64,000 nucleotides of DNA from Powellomyces hirtus (Eukaryota; Chytridiomycota; Chytridiomycetes; Spizellomycetales; Powellomycetaceae): NCBI GenBank assembly GCA_025526995.1, contig JAHLKG010000004.1:682001-746000 (forward strand), written 5' to 3'. Positions 58,608 to 64,000 of the stretch are shown here, piece after piece. A program made the translations under genes and the position numbers. Below the pieces are notes generated by a model. The model did no database searches. It was not told where the DNA came from and worked only from the letters and a program-made list of their open reading frames with translations. Numbering within the stretch: the stretch's first letter is position 1; each line of letters opens with the position of its first letter.

Positions 58608-60224
58608 ATGTCCTTCCGCGAACGTCCGCACGCTCCCCGCACCGTCCGGCGAATTCAGGTCTTTCTCTGGCTCTCTCTCGGGGGTCTCTGGACTGCTTGG
58701 GTCGCCTATTCGCTCCACACGTTCATAACGCAAGTCCCAAATATGCAAACAAGCCTAGCGCTGGATGCGGCCGTCACGTTTCCTGGTATGCTCGGAATTG
58801 TCGGAAAACACCACATGATGACGGAGAGAGGCAGGAAAGGCATATGATGGAGTTTCCCTTTCTTCTAACGCTTCGGGTGACAGCCTTCTTGTTCAGCATG
58901 TACACCCGCGGCCCGTTGGCCTCCGCCCCAGGTCACTTCATGTGTGTTTTCCATGATGCGCCGTCATCGTAAGTTTGCAAATGGTCATCCCAAATTCTTC
59001 TTTTCTTCTCTCCTTACTAACCGGCCATCGACCCGTGATTACAGTGGAGAGTGTATTGATCCTTCGGACGCAGGTTTTGCGGTCACCGGACCTTTCATCA
59101 TAAGGGATGCCGGCGCCAATGTCGGCTGGGGTATGACCTTGCTACCGGTACTCCCTTTGCCTTTCTCAAGCACCGGATTGCCTGGAGCATATCGTGAGCC
59201 GCGTTGTGTTTTCGGGCATTCACATACGATCTTGTTGACGTGGAATGACTTTGAAACGTGTAGGATCGTCAGATACACCTTGGGCGATAGCGCTGAGATG
59301 CGATGATGCAGAGGTCCACAGTATGACCGTGCAGATCTACGGTATATCGTTGATGAGATACTGGGAAGATGACGACCCTGATCAATGCTCCCATTAGGTA
59401 CTCGTTATACTGATCCATTTTGGCGAGATACGTTTATCAATTTCCGGGAGAAAGATGGAGCTCAACTTTACAACAAGATTGGGGCAACCAACATCCAGGC
59501 ACGGGGATATCTCCGAATAGACTCCGGGCTCAATGCAACTGGTGTTCAAAGCTTTCTGAATCAACATCTTTACGAAGAATGGCTTGGAGTCGGACAGCCA
59601 TTCAGTAAGAAGCCCACAGAGACCTATTACAGTATTGCGACGACAACGTACCTGGGGTCCGACGACACCGACTTGGTGTGGGCGCTGGGCATGAATGGAA
59701 CAGAAGGGCTGCTACAGTCCAAAGAGATCATGGCCACATTTGCATCTTTCACTGTTGTCAAACAGTCGGAACAGTTTTCACGCAGTCTTCTTGATGTGGG
59801 AAACAGGTGAGTTATCCTCATTCTCAGTGTAATGTATCCGGATAATGGGTCAAATTCTGACCATCTATTTTCCTATAGCATATTGGCGCCAGCTTCCGTC
59901 GTACTGGCTATCATTGTGTTCATGATGGGAAGCGGTCGCTACCAACCCATAGGTACATGCGTAGACGATCGTTCTCTTTCATATATACGTCCTCATCCAT
60001 GTTTCCGGCTTAAAGGGATAGTTCAGAAGTCATTCATCAATCCCATGGGATGGGTCAGACGCCAGTATGGCATCAGTCCACTGGTCTCGAATGACGTGGA
60101 TGCGCGATTGCAAAATCTAGAAGAGTTTATGGACTTGCTGAAGGATCATTACATCGAGATACACCCGTCGCTCTTGGGTGGACCGGCTTCTGCCCAGTTC
60201 CAAAAAACCCCCCAGGACGCATGA
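58608..60224 (+). CDS. Orphan membrane protein with two TM helices
   Basis: Exons 58608-58785, 58884-58968, 59045-59130, 59264-59341, 59398-59806, 59879-59952 and 60016-60224 total 1119 nt (372 aa). TM1 is near residues 16-38 (VFLWLSLGGLWTAWVAYSLH) and TM2 near 280-300 (ILAPASVVLAIIVFMMG). Between them is a loop of about 240 residues with cysteines (FMCVFHDAPSSGECIDP, WAIALRCDDAEVH) and sequons (LNATG, MNGTE), which suggests a luminal or extracellular domain. The C-terminal tail ends in a helical part (RLQNLEEFMDLLKDHYIEI). No family is recognised. Every splice keeps frame, so it is a real gene. The ATG has a good context. Confidence 0.72.
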
Positions 60225-60890
60225 TAGTCGGGAATCGGTCCAAAGCCTGTTCAGGAGTGAGTGGGCGGAACCCGGGTTCTACTGCTGGCACTAGATACTC
60301 CGGTTGGGATAACGGGCAAGAGACTCACAGCGTGCCTTAATGTAGAGATTAGTTTTTGAGTGAGGCACATCTGTGTCCGCTTTCTGCTTAGCGTCATCGG
60401 AATCATGGGGTGCTGACGGAGGCTACTTCCATCTCTTTACGCACAGCCTTCCTGTTTTCATGTGTATCCACCTTAGGATATTTCTCACCCGCATATGGAT
60501 TGTGTTGATAGTTTTGTGTAGAATCTCAACTTGGTTAATAGATGAGCTGCGCAGGATTTGTCCGCTGGCACGTGGTGCGCTACCCGATTTCATTCTTTGG
60601 TCCAAAGGGACCAATGTTACGACTTACGAGACAAGTCAAACGTGGAAGACGGTGATGTGAGGATAGTCTGTATATATTGATGCAGTAAATTAGCGTGTAG
60701 AAGGGATGTATCAAGATCGGCTGGCTTCGGCAGTGCTGGTGGTCTTCGGTCGGAGCCATTGTTCAGGGAATTCCAATCCGGACCTCCGGACTTTCAGGTG
60801 CCGCATGTCGAGAGGTACATCAGTGAAGGAGTCTTTGCCACTCTGCGTGAGAAAATCATGAAAACGATGAGAGATCTGTAAAATCCACAT
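60225..60890. other. Convergent intergenic region
   Basis: Between the orphan membrane protein (+) and mS35 (-). No gene or RNA was recognised. Confidence 0.35.
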
Positions 60891-61613
60891 TCAAGTGCGT
60901 TTATCATCAATGTAGATGCTAACCTTAGCCTCGTCAAGCATCCGCAAGAATTCCTCTCTCAGCTGTGCTTTGTTGATCTCCCTGTCTTTTGTAGCATCAC
61001 CTGTCCTGGCGACATCGCTGGTTTCGGCTGAAACGCTCACAACGTCCAAGTACGGGTTGTACGTCTTGCCCGCGAGTAGCAGAAGCTGGTGACGCTGCGC
61101 TGGCGTCAAATCCAGGGTTGAGATCTTCACGTGCATGGTGATTTTGGTATTGTAGGGTTGCGGTTTGGTGAAGTCGTACTTTGTGTTGTCGGAATATTGG
61201 AAGCAGAGCGGTTGGGTGGATGAGTGTGGTGTGTATGGGCGGGATTTTGCTGTGCACGACAAAAAGGAAAGGGTATCAGAATCTCCGAAAAGCGGGCAAC
61301 TTCTTGATCTTGAACGTTTACATTTGAGCAACTCCTGGTCGTCCTCCATTTTGATCAACAGTTGCTTAACCCATTGCACTGTTTCTAGGAAATCGAGTTC
61401 ATAACGATGTACTCCATCGGTTTGCAAGTCGCCTGTTAGTTGAGCAAAGTCAATGTCTTCGCGACGATAGCCGCCCGTTTGTTGCTTTCGGGCCAAAGAA
61501 CGAGAGGACGTGGAAAAGGCTGCTGATGCTAGTGATGGTGACGAGCTGACGGATATCCGGGCCGAGCGCAGGACCGTCCGTGTGATGGTGCGACGGCAGA
61601 TTGTAGAGGCCAT
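60891..61613 (-). CDS. Mitochondrial small-subunit ribosomal protein mS35 (Rsm24 / MRPS35)
   Basis: Exons 61322-61613 and 60891-61249 total 651 nt (216 aa). The N-terminal 45 residues are rich in R, S and A with no acid (TICRRTITRTVLRSARISVS), a typical mitochondrial presequence. The conserved domain includes TKITMHVKISTLDLTPAQRH, QLLLLAGKTYNPYLDVVSVS and REEFLRMLDEAKVSIYID, which fit the MRP-S28/mS35 family. The splice uses GT at 61320-61321 and the acceptor before 61249; other choices break the frame. Confidence 0.86.
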   Translation of the reverse strand: MASTICRRTITRTVLRSARISVSSSPSLASAAFSTSSRSLARKQQTGGYRREDIDFAQLTGDLQTDGVHRYELDFLETVQWVKQLLIKMEDDQELLKCKRSRSRSCPLFGDSDTLSFLSCTAKSRPYTPHSSTQPLCFQYSDNTKYDFTKPQPYNTKITMHVKISTLDLTPAQRHQLLLLAGKTYNPYLDVVSVSAETSDVARTGDATKDREINKAQLREEFLRMLDEAKVSIYIDDKRT

Positions 61614-61873
61614 TGCTGCTGTCAGTCGTGCTCGACAAATGCCAGTTTCGGGAACTTCTTGTCAAAAACAGCTGGACCTTGCGCTCACCACCTTCTGGCT
61701 CGAGCATCCGGCTGCAATGCGTGGCTGGTATGTCCATTCAGCAAGCGATGAGGTAAGCCCTAGATCAAACCTCCGCTTGGAAGCCACAATGTCATTTGAT
61801 GTATTCTCACATGTATTCTCGCGTTCGTATTTACAACCGTCCCGATATCTGATGAATCAGATGCTGATTTCAG

Positions 61874-63834
61874 TCAGTTGGGGCCAGCGTGGTGTATCTC
61901 TCCTAATGGTCTGCTAGACCACGGTGCATGCAGGGTGAGAGGGGGAAGAGCAGAAGCACCAAGGGGTGGGAGTGCTTGCTGTGGTGACTCTGCACGATGA
62001 TGAAGCTCTTCGGGTTCCAGAGGCGCTAGCCGTGGCTTCGCAATCTTTCCAAGACCCCCGCCGCTACTTACCGCACTTAGCGGGCGATGGGACGAATTGG
62101 GCTCATTTGTTGCGCTTCGTTTGTGACCCTCGTCGTTTGCGGACGGTGACCCATTTGAGTTTTCTCCCACATGTAATACCTCCCCGTGCTGCGACGCGAC
62201 AATGTGACGCGGCTCTTCCAATGATATTTCCGTTCTAGCGTGCTTTCGATCGGATTCTGCTTGTTCTGCCGCTGGATTTGTCAGGTCATTGAAACTCCTC
62301 CGGTCTGCCTTGATGAGCTTCTCATCAGATCCATCAGCAGACCGGTTCAGTCCAGAGGACCTGCTCTTGCCAGATCTTCCCACAGATAATGTTCCCGTCT
62401 GAAAGGGCATTGACACAGGCTCGACTGGCAGTGCATCATCTGCTTCTGGGTAAACGGTGTTGGTGCGTTTAGCGCCAAGTGGCGCCTCTGTCATGGGCGG
62501 TTGCAGTTCGTTCTGACTCGTAGAGAAGGCACCTGGCTCCCCTGGTGATGGATAAACCTTATTGGTACTGTGCTTGCCCTTGGACAAAGACAAGCTGGAT
62601 TTCCCTTTCTGTGCATTATCGTCGACCTCTGTTGCTTGGCCCGCTGGTGAATGTTTCTTATCGGGGCTGCCTGCACTTTCGCTCACCACATTCATCTCCA
62701 TTGAGCCCAGAATGACATTCTTTCCTGTCCTGGAACCGCTCAGTGCGTCGGTGCTTCCAAGCCCCTTGTCCGAGCGATATTCTTCCACGCGTTTCTTTTG
62801 CTCCTCTCGATCGACATCCCATGCCTTTTTCTGCTGCTCAGTATCGTGGTTGCAACGGGGTGCCAGACTCTCCAGGCGGTCCAGGACGGCTCGAAGTAGC
62901 AGCGGAATTTTTGTAGCTGCCAAGCGTTGATGGATGAGAGAGCTGCAACGATGTAAGTTGAAGAAAATGTGCTTCCAAACCTTGCAGAAAGTCCCCTGCC
63001 ACATTGTCGGAACTCTGCTCCACATTGGTAGTGCAAGGCTGAATATCGACCCACCAATTCTTCTTGACATCAGCGTTGGAAGCCGTCTGAGTGGCTTGGA
63101 GTTGTGAGATATTGAGAGCTTCAAACAGTTGGGAAGAGGATAGGGCTCCGGGTAAATCTTGTTTGTTTGCCAGGCTGCCTCGCATCAATATTAGCCGACA
63201 CAAAAGCAAGACAACCCTTCTCATAATGCACCGTCCTTACATGAGTAATGGTTTATCTTTCATTCTCTCATTTGAGTACACCCCCTCCAATGCTTCCGCC
63301 GCTTCTGGTATGCGCTCCGAATCGGAGGCGTCGACCACAAATATGCACGCATAAGCCTGTGCACAATCATTGCATTTAGACATAATGTCACGCCGATTGA
63401 CCAACGACCATGTTGTCAGACTGCACCTCCGCATAGTACTTGCTCCAAATTCCACGAATCTTTTTATCGCCTCCAATGTCATAGTAAGCAGTCTGCACTT
63501 TTTGCGACTTTGAAGCTTTCTTTTTGGTCTTCAGAGTGGTGCCTTCTGCCGGAGCTACCCCAGGAGGAACGTCACAAGCCAGACTTGCTGTAGTGAATCC
63601 CCAGGATGTCCTCTTAGCTAGCCCAGAGTCTGTTCGAATATGAATTTAAATGAAATTAGTTGCTTTCAATTGCATTTGAACAGAATCAGATTACCACCCA
63701 CCTCCTTTTAAACGCAGCAACACTGTGGTTTTGCCGGCCCCATCCAGGCCGAGAACCAATACAAAAAGATTTTGTGGATGGCGTTGCCCCAATGAAAAAC
63801 AGGAAAAGCAGCGTTCTAGTCCCTTTGTCGGCAT
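61874..63834 (-). CDS. ARL13B: ARL13B-type ciliary small GTPase with long C-terminal tail
   Basis: Arf-like GTPase of the ciliary membrane that acts as exchange factor for ARL3. Exons 63702-63834, 63427-63629, 63241-63356, 62981-63174 and 61874-62916 total 1689 nt (562 aa). Cys9 and Cys12 in the start (MPTKGLERCFSCFSLG) may be palmitoylated, as the N-terminal cysteines of ARL13B are. Motifs: GLDGAGKTT, the ARL13-specific switch YYDIGGDKKIRGIWSKYYAE with no catalytic glutamine at the usual DVGGQ site, CIFVVDASDSERIPEAAEAL and LANKQDLPGA. A charged helix (DREEQKKRVEEYRSDKG) follows the G domain. The tail is longer than the animal one and ends in a Pro-rich segment (KIAKPRLAPLEPEE). A VEP triplet (about residue 380) resembles the ciliary VxP signal. 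The first exon has no long open frame of its own. Confidence 0.93.
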
Positions 63835-63923
63835 ACTTTGTGAGAATCAAAGTGACAGCGGAACAAAATAGATTCTCCTTGGCGCCTGGATTTAGGCATT
63901 CCATCCCCGGAAGCGGAGTTTCG

Positions 63924-63937
63924 GTTGGCTAAGCAAT
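63924..63937. promoter_or_regulatory. Weak RFX X-box-like element upstream of ARL13B
   Basis: Reads GTTGGCTAAGCAAT on the + strand, about 90 bp upstream of the start at 63834. Nine of fourteen positions match the palindromic X-box consensus. Chance is likely; noted because another ciliary gene here has a similar half-site. Confidence 0.18.
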
Positions 63938-64000
63938 GAGAGCGCGTCTCTATAGGGAGCGGTCAACGACTACGCTGGAGACAGAAAGTGTCTGTCCATG

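Overview
The window is nuclear DNA from a eukaryote with small, intron-rich genes. I read 28 protein-coding loci on both strands. Most introns are about 50-120 bp with GT..AG ends, and they were placed by frame continuity and family conservation. The gene set points to a fungus that makes flagellated zoospores (chytrid or blastocladid grade). Fungal traits are the verprolin, Kre9/KNH-like wall-type repeats, GPI-type surface proteins, GH53 galactanase, S6K-like AGC kinase and importin alpha. Flagellar traits are CFAP43, ARL13B and KATNAL2. Dikarya lack these, which makes a zoosporic lineage the simplest reading; the exact taxon cannot be named from sequence alone.

Layout. 0.7-14 kb (+): cytosolic Hsp70, an SH3-PX-BAR sorting nexin, and CFAP43 (16 exons, 1788 aa). 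14-26 kb (mostly -): a secreted metallophosphoesterase, ribosomal protein uL13, a small helical protein (+), importin alpha, verprolin/WIP, and a GH53 galactanase with three apparent frameshifts. 26.8-36 kb: KCTD-type BTB protein (+), urease GTPase UreG (-), a three-dsRBD protein (+), GPN1 (-), an SH3-plus-septin-like GTPase (+), and a Tctex-1 dynein light chain in five small exons (+). 36-44.5 kb: ribosomal protein eL31 (-), two orphan proteins, an S6K-like AGC kinase (-), and a GPI-type secreted protein (+). 44.8-64 kb: an SSF-family solute (urea-type) transporter (-), KATNAL2 (+), a four-repeat Kre9-like surface protein (-), a short-chain acyl-CoA synthetase ending in AKL (+), TCF25/Rqc1 (-), an orphan two-TM protein (+), mitochondrial ribosomal mS35 (-), and ARL13B (-).

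How the genes relate. No operon-like clusters are expected. Recurrent themes are flagellum building and microtubules (CFAP43, ARL13B, KATNAL2, Tctex-1), actin and endocytic membrane work (verprolin, SH3-PX-BAR nexin), nitrogen use (UreG, urea-type SSF transporter), and translation or protein quality control (uL13, eL31, mS35, GPN1, TCF25/Rqc1, Hsp70). For nearly every gene the summed exon lengths are an exact multiple of three, which supports the models. Positions of single splice sites could still be off by a few bases. TCF25 was not resolved exon by exon.
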